The position numbers were made by a program, and so were the translations under genes. Positions 48,696 to 60,839 of a stretch of DNA of 64,000 nt are shown here, piece after piece (position 1 is the stretch's first letter; every line of letters begins with the position of its first letter). The stretch is from Myxocyprinus asiaticus (Eukaryota > Chordata > Actinopteri > Cypriniformes > Catostomidae), in contig NC_059373.1 in the NCBI RefSeq assembly GCF_019703515.2, forward strand, positions 14,464,281-14,528,280, read 5' to 3'. Under the pieces are notes generated by a model that was not told the origin of the DNA, did not search any database, and saw only the letters and a list, made by a program, of their open reading frames with translations.

Positions 48696-49161
48696 CATGG
48701 TGAGAGAAGGAGAACATTGTTCCAATCTAGGTGCTGATAAAGTGAGCAGAGGGAGACGGAGAAGGCCAGCAGAACAGCTCATATACAGCATGTGCGAGGT
48801 TGCCGTGCTTAATGAGTTTGAAGGTCAAATGCCTCTTCAAAAGATTAATGGGGTACTGCACATCATCCAGAGTGCTAGTACATGTGCACCTGAAGTGCTA
48901 AAGGGGCCAAAATTGCTGTCACCAAGGCGATGTTACACTGGCACACCAGGCAAGGAGGCAGACATATCTCAGAGAGTGGGCAGCTCAAGGAAGATAGTAA
49001 ATTGCTGTAAGTGCCCAACATATCTATTAGACATCACTTAATGAGCAGGCAGAGACTACTTAAAACCTTCTTAATATATCCAGGTGGTTAAAATGTAAAA
49101 CTACAGCTGTCAATTTAACATGTTAAAATATATTAAAAAAAAAAAATAAAAAAAAAAATAT
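48696..49161. other. Non-repetitive segment with an orphan open frame
   Basis: The plus frame 48697-49041 (114 codons) has less skewed composition than its surroundings but no domain, no splice logic and no partner. I do not call it a gene. Confidence 0.3.
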
Positions 49162-49530
49162 TGTAGCACTTCTCATTGGAAGGAGGAGGCGAGAAGCAGA
49201 TTTCCTGGTTCAGGTAGGCGTTTTTATTTTCCTCACTGCAGCACATACACACTCTCAGGGCTTTACGTTGTTGGAAAACACAGTCTAAAAACATCCACAA
49301 ACTAGCTTACAAAATAAACTCTCAAATTTGTAATCATAATAACTTATGGCTTCATAGTCCGTGCCCAGGCTCTCTCTCTCGTCTAACTGCTGTGTGGCTC
49401 TATTTATGCCGCTCTCCCCGTGCTCACTGAAATTAGAGACAGGTGTTAGACATAATTTAACTCAGGTGTAAGCGCCCTTACCGCTTTCTCTCTCTCCGGA
49501 GAGATGCTTGACCACGCCCCTGCTGCCACA
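49162..49530 (-). mobile_element. Solo LTR of an LTR retroelement
   Basis: Read on the minus strand it begins TGTGGCAGCAGGGGCGTGG and ends GAAGTGCTACA, i.e. TG...CA. It contains a TATA-like CATAAATAGAG about 190 bp in and AATAAA near the end (about 49217). At 369 bp it is a typical LTR length. No internal region adjoins it. A 5-bp target duplication is unclear in the A/T-rich flanks. Confidence 0.72.
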
Positions 49531-49949
49531 AAAATATTTATCAAAACTTGACAATTTAATTTTTATTTTAAAAAAAAAAATGCCCAACATGTACGTAATT
49601 TTTGTAAAAAAGGGAGTTTCCTACCATCAGGGCAATTTCAACCAACTGAGAGCAGGCAGTACAGATTAGAGGTCTGCAACCCAACCCGGGCCCGAAGGGA
49701 CCCGAGAACCCAACTGGTTTCAGGCCGGGTTGTTCAAGTAGGACTTCGGGTTCGCATTTGTAATGAATGAAAAAATAAACAGGCACGCGCGAATGGACGA
49801 GTTAGGGGCCGTTCACAGAGAATGTGTGGCGACTTGACGTGGTTACGTGGCATGACATGGAAACATGGTGAAACAAGGTGTGGGGCATTGCCTGGTGAGA
49901 CGGGGCATTGTCTGGTGAGACAGGGCGTGGAGCATGAGACCAGGCAGGG

Positions 49950-50380
49950 CCCATGGGGGGTGAAGCCATGAGAGGCTCGAGGGGCAGGGCCATGGAGAAC
50001 TGGATACCCGGAGAGTAGTCGAAGACTCGAAGGGCCAGGGTGGAGCCGGAGGCAGGGAGGACCAAGGCGGCACCGCAGGCTCGGAGGAGCAAGGTGGAGC
50101 TGGGGGATCAGAAGACAGAGGCGGAGCCGGTGGGAATGAGGACCAAGGCGGAGCCGTAGGGATGGAGGTCCCTGGTGGAGCGGAGAGATGAGGCATAGCC
50201 AGAGGATCGGAGAGCCAAGGCGGAGCCAGGTGACCGACAGACCAAGGAGGAGCTGGAGGGATGAGGGACCCCGGTAAAGCCGACAGGTTGAAGGACCACG
50301 GTGGATCTGAGGGAACGTAGAGCTGAGGTGATAGAGGGATTGACAGGCCATGGTGGAGTCCAGGGCTCGGAAGGTCTAGG
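49950..50380 (-). repeat. Degenerate 27-bp coding-type minisatellite
   Basis: Plus-strand units like GGAGGACCAAGGCGGAGCCG recur with about 27-bp spacing. On the minus strand they read as 9-residue Pro-rich units (SSFPPAPPL, SSDPPAPPC, SSLPPAPPW). It lies in the tail of the retroelement. Confidence 0.7.
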
Positions 50381-50475
50381 TGGAGACGGAGGTTCAAAAG
50401 TTCTCAGTGTCTGGGACATCTCAGAGGGCGATGATCGAGCCGGTGGCTTGGGGGAAACCAGCTGATCTGGAGAAT

Positions 50476-51039
50476 TCAGGGTGGGCACAAGGGCGGGAAC
50501 CAATTCCAAATCAAATAGCCCAATGAGAGATGGCTCTGGGACGGACGAGGCTTGCAACGATGGTTCGTTGGACATGGCAGACGTGGGCATTGGCTCGTTG
50601 ACTGTGGCAGGCTTGGGCATTGGCTTGTTGACCAGAGGGGAGCCTGAGACATTGCATGGAGCAGGCTGAGGGTTGCTGTGACATGGCATGGAGCAGACTC
50701 AGGATCCGGGGCAAAAGATGGCGCTGGCTTGGCGGCCCCAACGCGGGACTCTGGCTTGGCGGCCCCGACGTGGGACCCTGGCTTGGCGGCCACCTCCCCC
50801 ACAGTGAATGATGTACCACAAATTAGTAGGGCAAGGTCGATATACTGAGCCAGGCTGTGGGTACTCTGACCACCTGGCATCAGGGAAGAGATTGGCTCAT
50901 TAAGTCCAAAGCGAAAACAGTCCTTGAGGGCAATCTCATTAAAATCGACAAGGTAGCATAGACCACAAAACTCTGTGACATAATCCTCCAGGGGACTATT
51001 CCCCTGGCGTAAACAAAGAAGCTGGATTGCTGGGTTCAT
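50476..51039 (-). pseudogene. gag-like ORF of an LTR retroelement
   Basis: Starts MNPAIQLLCLRQGNSPLEDY and includes FCGLCYLVDF and FRFGLNEPISSLMPGG, the pattern of gypsy-type gag/capsid proteins common in fish. After about residue 90 it becomes Ala/Pro/Ser-rich. It has no zinc knuckle and no pol. The frame is open for 187 codons, but the element lacks enzymes. It could be a fragment. Confidence 0.7.
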
Positions 51040-51058
51040 TTTGGTCGGTCAGGTATTC

Positions 51059-51451
51059 TGTAATGTGTAAGCTTAGCAATGACAGGCAGACGAAGACGAT
51101 GATGATGTGAAGAACCCAAGTGCATTTATTTACATAAGTGATAACCTAAAATCTGAATCCAAAACATAAATGACTTGACTTCGTTACACAAAACAATGTT
51201 ACATTAACAATACCTGACAAGAGACAATGGCAAACATGAGGGCTTAAATACACAGACATGGGTAACAAGACAACCAATGAACAGACAGAGCTATAAACAA
51301 GATAACAAGACTAATAAACTAAACCAATGACAAACTAGAACTGATAACGAGTTAACAAGACAATAAACATGGAGGGAAACGTGAAATCACATGACCAGAT
51401 CACATGACAGGAACAAACATGGCATGGAACAAAACATATACAACCCTGACA
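51059..51451 (-). repeat. 5' LTR of the retroelement remnant
   Basis: Minus strand TGTCAGGGTTGTATATG to GCTTACACATTACA, 393 bp, with GTGTATTTAAGCCC (TATA-like, near 51245) and AAATAAATGC (polyadenylation, near 51130). The gag-like ATG lies only 20 bp inside, leaving little room for a normal primer-binding site. Confidence 0.68.
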
Positions 51452-52139
51452 CCGATGTAAACACATGCTGGACGAATGTCTTTGACATTTGCACCGTGTC
51501 TCGCTTTTTCTTCAGTGTCCCGTGCAGGACCGGCATATTTTAAACACCATGCCAAGTTAAAAAGAACTTCACATTTTCAAAAACGCATGATGAGACACCT
51601 GCGCTCCGTTTCATTCTTTGCACAGCGTCTAGACTCTTTTCAGCACAGTTGTCACAAAGATTCAACATTCTAAACAAGTTCAGGCTGCAAAGAGGGGTCT
51701 GTTGCATTGTTTCATATTATTCCAGATTGTTCTGCACCAAGTGAATTTTCAGCAAATAAACGGTAAATCAATGCTTTTTTTTCTGCTCGTGTACTGAGGG
51801 GCTGCTGTGCCTTGTTAAAACTGTGTATGTTTACTGTTTCAGTACTGTTACGAATGTTGCCTATATGCTTACATAAAATATTGCAACAGTACTTGCTAGG
51901 AGAAGAAACTAGATAGTAAGCGATTTTGGGTTCGGGTCGGGTTCGGGCTTAAAATCTGACGGTATTGTTCGGGTCGGGTCGGGCCACACGGTCTCGTGTA
52001 CAGGTCAGTTCGGGTTTCATTTTAAGGTCTGTGCAGACCTCTAGTACAGATTGTATAAGAAGCCTTCCCATAGGAAGTATTGTTGCATTCATAAACATCA
52101 AGATGGAGAGGAACGGAAGGCAGGGGTCTTAAGACGTGT

Positions 52140-52310
52140 TTTTAAAAGTTAAAATTTTTAACATGCCATCTTAAAACACGGAGGTCATGGCACAAGATGC
52201 GACATAGTTGGCAAAGACGTCCGTCTAGCACATTTGTATATAGACAAACAATTAAAAAACAAAACGCAGAAAGAATGCAATTACACCTTCTGTGTGAATG
52301 GCCTCTAGTC
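52140..52310. mobile_element. Degenerate MITE of the 25029 family
   Basis: GGCAAAGACGTCCGTCTAGC and CTGTGTGAATGGCCTCTAG match 25200-25305. Confidence 0.45.
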
Positions 52311-52398
52311 TTCTTTAAATCGATTGACGATCTCCATTACAAAATGGATTGCTGTGGACAGCTGTGAATGATATGAAAACAAGAAATCACTCACCAAG

Positions 52399-52612
52399 CA
52401 CTTTATAAGGAACACCAGTACACCTACTTATTCATGCAATAATCTAATCAGTCAATCATGTGGCAGCAGTGCAATGCATAAAATCATGTGGATATGGGTC
52501 TGGAGCTTCAGTTAATGTTCACATCAACCATCAGAATGGGGAAAAATGTGATCTCAGTAATTTCGCCTGTGGCATGATTGTTGGTGCTAGACGGGCTGGT
52601 TTGTGTATTTCC
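52399..52612 (+). mobile_element. Tc1-like transposon, 5' fragment
   Basis: GCACTTTATAAGGAACACC start, then CAATCATGTGGCAGCAGTGC, CAGTTAATGTTCACATCAAC and GGCATGATTGTTGGTGC are familiar from a widespread fish Tc1-like family; here only about 210 bp of the left part remains. Confidence 0.65.
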
Positions 52613-52626
52613 GTAACTATAAAATT

Positions 52627-52765
52627 GTTAACCATGGTTTTACTGCAGTAAAATTGTAGTAGTAACCATGGTTAATTATGTGGTAACTATGGTTTACTAT
52701 GGTAACTAAATACCATGGTTAAACTATAGTTACTGTAGTGAAACCCTGGTTAATTTTTGTAAGGG
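52627..52765. repeat. ACCATGGTT palindrome cluster
   Basis: TTAACCATGGTT, GTAACCATGGTTAA and ATACCATGGTTAAA alternate with AACTATGGTT and ACTATAGTT. Related to 462-790. Confidence 0.6.
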
Positions 52766-53794
52766 TAAACAAAACAGAAGTCTTATAATTTTCTGTTTAG
52801 GCTCACAAATGTAAAAAAAATAATAATGACTTGAATTATGACACATTTTTTTATTTTAAATTATCCATTTATCCCAAGAAATCATGAAAAAAAAAAAAAA
52901 AAAATTTAATAGAAGTATCGACGATATTGGATTTGAAATGATTGGTATCGGATCGAAAAGAAAAGTGGCATCGCCCATCCCTAGAGTGAATGGGAGATCA
53001 CAGCAAATATTATTTTCACTTACCCATTTGCTCCGAGACCAAAAGTACAAATCCACTATTATGTTTGAATGACTTTTCAGAAGAGGAAAAAATTAGAGAA
53101 CGGTGGATTAGGACAGTAAAATGGGAGAAGATGCCAAATTTACTGTCAATCTCTCAGCAGCTGTAATAGAAACCCTCTCGCAGCTGTGGTAATTCATTTT
53201 TTTTAACTAATTCCAGGGTAATGTAACACTAAGCATGATGTTTCAAATTTACACTCAATATCTTAGATTTACGCTGATAAATAAGGTGGAAACGCATCAC
53301 AGTCGTGAAAAAAGGTGTATTATAACAGGGAAAATGGCATAAAGTAAAAATATTGTGTATTTTAAACCTTTTAACAACTTAAATATTTAAAAGATTGTTT
53401 CACTTTCATTACAAAAAACATCTCTTTTTAAGAGAAAATAATTCTTGGACTTCATAGTTTTACACTTGTGCTTGTCATCTTATGACTTGAGAGACTTCAG
53501 AAGACACAAGGATGTTTCTGGTAAGGGAACATAGTGAGCAACGATGCTCCCTGGTTTTTACAGTGCATTGTGGGATTTTTTTAGGGAGCAAACATTAACC
53601 GCAGTACGAAGAGTATGTTAAACTTTGTGCTGTTGCTGCAACCCTGGCCACGAAGGCTTCGCAGCCTGAAAAGTCTTCTGCCCCGAAATAAAGTGTATTG
53701 CAAGTTTCATTTACCATCTCACATGTGGCTTTGACTTACAACTGAACATGTAGCCCACTTTGTGTATCGCCATTCAGCCTAAAAATACCAAGAT
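52766..53794. other. Intron 1 sequence with a hAT-like end
   Basis: A18 near 52885-52903; GGTATCGGATCG, then GGCATCGCCCATCCCTA (to 52982), is a hAT-type terminus. 53560-53810 ends in ATATCGCCCAGCCCTA, another such terminus. No gene. Confidence 0.4.
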
Positions 53795-53814
53795 ATGATT
53801 TTTGGTCCATATCG

Positions 53815-54045
53815 CCCAGCCCTACGTCATATAGCAGTTCGCGATTTGGTACGATTGCGTTCATATCAGCAGCGAACTGCACCAGAGTTCACATTAACCG
53901 TACCCCAGACCACATTTTCAAGCGGACTCGTGTGCGGTTCCAGGGTGCGCACCAGAGTTCAGAAAACAGCGTTCACACCACCCAAACGAACTTTGACGTC
54001 ATTCAAACTCGCACCAAATGTGCTAGTGTGAAAGCACCCTTAATG
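53815..54045. mobile_element. DNA-transposon end with GTGTGAAAGCACCCTT terminus
   Basis: Contains several GTTCACAC/CACCAGAGTTCA units and ends GCTAGTGTGAAAGCACCCTTA, a common fish DNA-transposon terminus. Its opposite end was not found. Confidence 0.45.
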
Positions 54046-55394
54046 CCTATTTAATGCTTTCTTCCCAATAATGCCAATTCAATGCTTTTTACTCTATAAT
54101 GTAATTTAAACACTTAAAGATATTATCTTAATTAGAGGGCTTTTTCTCAGCTAATAATAAACATGTAATTATGTGCAATTCATTTAATTAAGCAGTGTTT
54201 TATCTAATATATATTTTAATTGTTTTAACTGATTGACAGTTCTACATAAAATTCTTCAAGTTGATCTAAAATGTTCTGGAGTTTATCTTGAAATCCTATT
54301 GTTTTAGACTCTGAATTCCAAACACACTCTCGGTCTACACAGAACAATGCTGCGAGACACTGGAGAATGCAGAAACATTAAAGTTTAAGAGTTCCCCATT
54401 GGGGATGTGGCACATGGCTTTTGTTATGAGCTTTGGGATTAAATCCACCACATCTGGCTGGAGGCGCAGTAAGATTTTCTGGGCATTAGGAAAGTATTCA
54501 GTCCAACAATATGACCTTAAAAGCAACAACAAAACCGCAACGCACACACAGGCAAGGCGTTTATGCAGTTCTGTCCCACGTGCCCTTTATTTTTAAGCTG
54601 GTGCACATGGATGCTTGGCATTGTCCACCTGTACCCCACAGACATTTAGATTTTGTGTAGTCTGCATATGGGTGGTTGACCAGCATTTTTAAATGTCCAA
54701 GATGTAATTTGTAGGTAAATCACTGTAGACTGCATTGGTCTATTTATATTCAAACCAATACACAAGAATTTCTACCTATAATTTTGGGCTGAACTTTAAA
54801 ATGGTGTAACTGTCCAAGACACTTTTTTTCCTTGTTATAATTTGTCTCAAGTCTCATAAGTGGCTGTCATAACCACATTAGATCAACAAAACATGCAAAA
54901 ATGTATTTGCATTACACAGATTGCGAAATTATTTGATAATTGATTTAACACCCATTCTTGCCTCTTATTTCAGCCTAAACCTTAAAACTGTCATTTGGTG
55001 TGACAGATCATACATTCTATAAAAAATAAAAAGTAAAATAATTTTTAAAGGAAACATAGCACATGATAATTTACAATCATTACCAAACATTAGAAATTAA
55101 GGCTTTAAGTATATTTATTAATGAGGGCTATGTGATTAGATCATTTATTGATGAAGGCATCAGCACCCTATAAAGCTAAACTAACCCCCTGAGACCTGAG
55201 TGTGACTGCTGTGTGCATTTTCCATTTTTGAGTTGTAACTAGTAGCACCTAATAAACATGCAAAAATAAAAATAGCAAATAGTTTTCCTACAAATTAATG
55301 TATAGGGGCAATGGAACCAAGTTGTGAATTTTAAAATAATACTTAGATTTTTTTATTTAAATTATTATTTTTCCCAGGAGTGTTGGTTATTCAT
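54046..55394. other. Intron 1 sequence, nothing recognised
   Basis: AT-rich; no supported feature. Confidence 0.3.
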
Positions 55395-55485
55395 GTTTTT
55401 GAGACATTACAGATATTACAGCTGATTTTCTGTAAAGCTGCTTTGGAACAGTGTGTATTGGGAAAAGCACAATTAAAAAATTATA
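55395..55485 (+). mobile_element. LINE/SINE 3' tail fragment
   Basis: GACATTACAGATATTACAGC, then TGATTTTCTGTAAAGCTGCT, matches the tail of the LINE at 10700-10790. Confidence 0.65.
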
Positions 55486-58400
55486 AAATTTAAATTATTT
55501 GACTTTCATATAAAAGAAAAATAATTAACCATGGAAAAAAAAAAAAAAAAAAAAAATTAATAAAAAACACACACACCTCTACTGTATGTTTAGCTTTAAA
55601 ATCTCAGTGTGGAACTGATTAACCAAGTTATAAATCACAAAGCCTGAGAAGAAAAGCAACATGTATTCACTCCTTTCTCTTATTAATTAAACCATTAAAA
55701 TAGCCAGAGGTTTGTAGTCTTACATAAGCTTACATCTGCACGCAGAGAGGCCTCCAGCTTCCCCAAAAGCAACCCTGTCTTCTTCATCATACCTCATATT
55801 CATATTTCAACAGGGCTTCATTAATACCAAACCACACTGTGACACTATGGGAACAATAGTACCTTTTCAAACAGGAAATGCTCGTCTGAGATTCATAGGG
55901 TGTTCTTACATCATTATAAAAATCAGCAAAATACAGGGTCAGGCAGGCACAAACACAGCAATATTAAAACATACATATTCAATAATATAAACCAACAATA
56001 AGCTGCAGTTTGAAGGACAATCAAGCCGTCTCTGGGCTGGGTTTCTATGTTCATCCAACATTGACAGCAGAAAGTACATTCCATTTTTCACCTTTATGAA
56101 GCTACGTGACACCTAGAAACATCCATATTCGGCTTGTAATCAAACCATCCATCGCCTTCACAAAACCACCTCAGACAAAAACTCCGCCTCCAGGGGCATT
56201 CCTGCAGATCCAACAGCAACTTGTCTTGATAGGGAATGAAGATGAATCCTGGTGACCCTTTTTCTCCATGCTGCAGAGAATAGCACAGCATCGGTCCATT
56301 CGGTTCCACTCAATGCCAGACTTTGTCAATTCGTGAGGAATCAGATCAAGCTTAATTACCAGATTGTGAGCTACAGTGAATGTCAGCATTCCTCTGTGAC
56401 ATCTACACAAGGTATTAGGAGAGTAATCATGACTGTAAGAGTTTCACTCATTCTTTACTTACTTTCTTGCTCATTGTGAGTCTACACATCACAAACCCCC
56501 ACTAAATAAACTCCTGGATGCGACTGTTACGCCTGCCAAACTCACAAATCACTCTAACCTTCCCTGCACAGTCTTGTTTTAACCTTCAGAAACAGCACAG
56601 GCACTGCCAGCAGCTGTGCCCGACAGTCTAACACAAGGTGTCAAGGTTTTGGCCAGCTGACTGCATTGCCTTTCAAAGGATACTCTTCTGACCGCAAGTG
56701 AATGCGAACGAGTTTGGTGCATGCCCGATACAACTGCTTTGTGATACTCCTTTACAGTCAACAGAAGAGGCATGCGCCGACTATGCACACAGACAAGGAC
56801 TTTCTGTTCGTCAACAAAATCTGGGCCACACACCGGCAGTCACGCATACGGTGTGCGGAGCGATCGGTGACGCAGACAACCGAATTATATGGCCTAGTTA
56901 ATCCCTACTACACCCTTCTGGGTGCATCTTTATCTGTTACGGCTATTCAAAAGTAGCTGTGTGTTCTGACAAAATAGCATGTTTTGCAAAAAAGTATTTT
57001 AATATATTCTAGATGACGTTTTACTAGTGACAGACTTTTGAAGGGCTCTTTAAAATGTGAAATGGAGATTTCTCCTGGTATTATAGACCTCCTTGGTCTA
57101 ATCCAAGTCATTAACCGGGCTGACAATTAGGCTTTTAATCAGCACAGCACTATGAATTCCACTGCCAACTGGTCTTTCGTTCAAATCGATAAATGAAAAC
57201 TTAAATGCCGTATTGATAACATATTCAGGGCTTCAGTCCAGGTCAGATTTTTGCCAACAACTGAGAGAGCAGAACGCTATTCAGGAGAAGTTTGGCAGAC
57301 TGTGTTGATGGAACCCAGCACAGAGATGGCAGGCATATAAAGCTTTCTTAGGTAAGTGCCCTCATATGGTCTGAATTGCACACTTACAGAGTATGTGCAA
57401 AAAGATATTACAGCGCAGGCACAGCGTGACCAATACGGCTGGTGTGGCATGTGCATGCAGGTAGGCACTACACTGCAAGAACAGCTGCAAACCCAGTTAA
57501 AAGCAGTAAATGAGCCCACGATGAGATGCCAAGGTGTGTTAGAGCCGAAGGGCCAGAAATGAGACCCTCACATCTAACAGACTTTGTGAGGAAAGACACC
57601 TTTACTGCAGGGAATGAGAGAAGTTTGGTTCTAAATGGTGAATGGTGGTTCAAGTGTACAACCGCAGCATTTTAAAGGTGAAAAACACAGGGGCGGACAC
57701 ACATGATTACGGCATTTTTTTTAAATGTAATGGACAAAAAGACTCACAAACTTGAGCTATTGGTTTGAATTATTGTAAAGGCCCTAGCACACTTACATAG
57801 AAGTTCTTTTTCATTCTTAGGTAAAAAGAAGTTTGAAACAGCAGAGCAACAGTATACTGTTTGTGAACATTCAGACACTGGCCATGCTGCTGGGAGAGGC
57901 GCTTAGAAATACATCTAAATATGAGGACGCTCAAGACTACATGTAAAACCATAACTAATGTGACATTAAAATGTCATATCAATGAATTCATGCATCATTA
58001 TATGAGTATAATTCAAACGAGACCAGTAAAAGAAGCTGTTTTAACTACTCGATGATGATGATTTAAAGTAATATACTGTATATGCAGTAGATAATGTGTA
58101 ATTTGTCTAGGTTACATTCTGAATTCATGGAGCTAATGCGCTAACATGCTACTCGCGGCCATAATTTGCACTGACTACACTCTGTTATTGTAATTCATGA
58201 TGACACAGATATTACTGCAAAAATGCATGTATCAAAGAGTGTCAATGGGCAGAATACAGACAAAAGAATGATGATAGGCATCTTACTTTGGGCAGATGAG
58301 TGAATGGCTTGTGGATGCAGACACCACATGAATGAAGCAACATTTCAAACAATAGAGTGAATGGACGCTTAAGAGTATTCAAGTAGATTTAATTCCTTTT

Positions 58401-58538
58401 GCAGATTAATTAATCAAAGCAAACAAAAAAAGTGTATTACATGTTCTTGGAAAATGTCTCTACGTGAACGATCGAACAGGTACATTTGCACTGGCTCGCT
58501 AATAACTGCACTCCGGTGATTTCTTGTTGACTGATCTT
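55486..58538. other. Long intron 1 segment, mostly non-repetitive
   Basis: A-run at 55534-55556. 57020-57075 (GACTTTTGAAGGGCTCTTTA) resembles 540-575. No coding exon, RNA gene or transposon end is convincing; it is the longest stretch of the window without recognised mobile DNA. Confidence 0.35.
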
Positions 58539-59192
58539 AAAGGGATAGTTAAACCATTTTCTCATCATTTACTCACCCTCATGCCATCCCAGATGTGTAT
58601 GACTTTCTTTCTTCTGTAGAACACAAATTATGATTTTTAGAATAATATTTCAGTTCTGTATGTCCAATCAATGCAAATGAATGGGTGCCAAAATTTTTAC
58701 GATCCAAAAAAAAAAAACACATAAATGCAGCATAAAAGTAATCAATATGACTATTGTTTTAATCCACATCTTCAGAAGTGATACAATAGGTGTGGGTGAG
58801 AAACAGATCAATATTTAAGTCCTTTTTTTCTAGAGATTCTTTTCCCTGCCCAGTAGGGGGTGATAAGAAAAGATGTGAATCACCACAAACACAAGAAAAA
58901 GAATGCAGGGAGGAGAATTTATGGATAAAAAAAAAAGGTACTTAAATATTTATCTGTTTCTCACCCACACCTTCCATATCGCTTCAGAAGACATTGATTT
59001 AACCACTGGAGTCTTATGGATTATTTTTTGGCACCCATTCACTTGCATTGTGAGGACAAAAGGAGCTGAGAAATTCTTCTAAAAATCTTAATTTGAGTTC
59101 AGCAGATTAAAGAAAGTCATACACATCTGGGATGTCATGAGGGTGAGTAAATGATGAGAGAATTTTCATTTTTGGCTGAACTATCCCTTTAA
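58539..59192. mobile_element. Long AAAGGGATAGTT MITE, best-preserved copy
   Basis: Left AAAGGGATAGTTAAACC and right GGCTGAACTATCCCTTT. Arms of about 70 bp include CTCACCCTCATGCCATCCCA against TGGGATGTCATGAGGGTGAG. Inner arms also pair (CACATCTTCAGAAGTGATAC near 58768 against ATCGCTTCAGAAGACAT near 58979). No coding capacity. Confidence 0.85.
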
Positions 59193-60371
59193 CTAGCTGA
59201 ATGGAAATTAGCTGTCGGCCTCAAAGTGGGTGGGTCTCCAGGTCACACCTACCAATGACATGGACCAATGGCAGTAAGGAGGTGTTTAGTAGCTGGTATT
59301 ATGTTTTCCTGAAAGTTTGCCCTTGTGAACTGTTACGGACTACCGAAATGAACTCAAAAACACCTTTTTAGACAGATTTTTTTTTTCTTCTAAATAACAC
59401 CCTTTCATTCTTCCATTTCGTAGGAAGTATGTAGGGGCCTTTATGAATCAATTACTGAACTCACCAGAGCTGTTTCTGAATTAACATCACTAACTGAACT
59501 GCAAGACATCATAGCTTTCATTCACATCTGAATCGAAATGAACCAAGAACAGTTATCATATTATGTGTACTTAAAAAAAAATAACAAAATAAAAACAACA
59601 TGAAATGAAATGACTGAATTCTTCATATACTGTAATAATTATGGGCCTATTTGAAGTTACACACAAGACAAGTGATTTATTTTTAATTATTTCTTTTTTT
59701 TTATTATTATTTAAAAATGGTATTTGAATAAAGACTTAAATATTTTACCTTCAATGTTTCCATTCTGTGTATTGATACGGATAGTTAAAAATATTGACCA
59801 GATATTTATTTCCTGTGTTATAGGTCAAATCGGCAGAAACCCTTATAGGCCAACTTTAACATTTTATCAAGTCAAATCGTAAACATTTGGTTTACAAAGA
59901 CAAAGAAATTAAAATAACGATGAAGTGTAAAGCATGGGAGAACATAATGTGCACTTTAAAAAAAAAAAAAAGAGCTCTTATTCCCATTCTGTCTGAAGCC
60001 CACCTGCCACAAATACAATACAGAGAGAATACAGGCAGTGGAATACAAAGAGAACAGACGCAGCAGGACTGGGATGTAATTGTGGACAAAGAGGTTCCGC
60101 CATACACCGAGAACATATTCAACACAATCAGGGATCCTCCATATCACCGAAGCCACACAAGGCCTTTCAGAACACATCGCTGTCAAAACATTCATTAGGG
60201 CTACGTTTCCAATCCAGTCCACCAGCATTCTAGGAGAGTATGAGGGGCTGGCAGAAATCAGCCATGTGCACATGAGAGTGTTGTGTATGAGAGTGTGCAT
60301 GTGTAACGGAAGCCAGCTGGTATGTGATAACTGTGTGGTATGTGTAAACCTCACTCCCCTGGCCTCAAGAG
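59193..60371. other. Intron 1 sequence, nothing recognised
   Basis: No supported feature; A12 near 59960. Confidence 0.3.
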
Positions 60372-60450
60372 GCACACTAGTGTCCGACACTAAAGGCTTT
60401 AGCCTCATCGTTAGCGTAGACTCTGGTTCGAATCCCGTTCGGAGCAAATA
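60372..60450 (+). repeat. tRNA-like SINE remnant
   Basis: TAGCCTCATCGTTAGCG (about 60399-60415) looks like an A box and GGTTCGAATCC (60425-60435) is a consensus B box, correctly spaced for RNA polymerase III. The upstream half cannot fold as a full acceptor stem, so a tRNA-derived SINE is more likely than a tRNA gene. Confidence 0.5.
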
Positions 60451-60839
60451 ACACATAGAAAGAGAGAAAGAAAGAGAGGAAGAGTAGTCTGGCTCAGCTG
60501 GGCTTCCTCGGAACAGCCAAAGTGCCTGAAGGAATGCTGATGCTATCTGTGCTGATTAGGACGCTTAGTTGACCTCACCTGAGCCTAACTGGCAGCTTGG
60601 CATCAAAACTGCCGAACCTTTCATGACTGTCAAAGCATCCCACCAGGAGCGGGACAGAAAGCACTAATTGCGAATCCTGATCTATTGAAACCTGCTTTTG
60701 TGGAATTATCATTTGGAGATTAAAATGCCAATAGAAAGAAAATGCAAACTGAAAAATAACTTTGAGAAAAAAAAAAATATTAAAATGACAGCTGAGAAAA
60801 ATTACGCACTGAAATAGCCAGGAAACTTAAACCGATTCA

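Larger units (their letters stand above)
49800..51451 (-). mobile_element. LTR retroelement remnant: 5' LTR plus gag-like region
   Basis: Reads leftwards: LTR 51451-51059, then a gag-like frame from 51039 and a Pro-rich repetitive stretch to about 49800. There is no second LTR and no protease, reverse transcriptase or integrase. The left limit is approximate. It could be a 3'-truncated gypsy-type element or a gag-only derivative. Confidence 0.65.
49667..52043. mobile_element. hAT element split by an LTR retroelement
   Basis: Perfect 12-bp inverted termini TAGAGGTCTGCA / TGCAGACCTCTA with a perfect 8-bp duplication GTACAGAT at 49659-49666 and 52044-52051. Subterminal repeats of GGGTCGGG type (51925-52000) and CCCGGGCCCG (49685-49705) fit a hAT element. 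About 49800-51451 belongs to the inserted retroelement, leaving under 800 bp of host. Confidence 0.88.

Noticed and set aside
48697..49041. 114-codon plus-strand frame as a possible small gene
   Set aside because: No domain, no splice-compatible partner, no codon or conservation evidence.
60372..60450. Functional tRNA gene
   Set aside because: B box is good, but no full cloverleaf with paired acceptor stem can be drawn; SINE remnant preferred.
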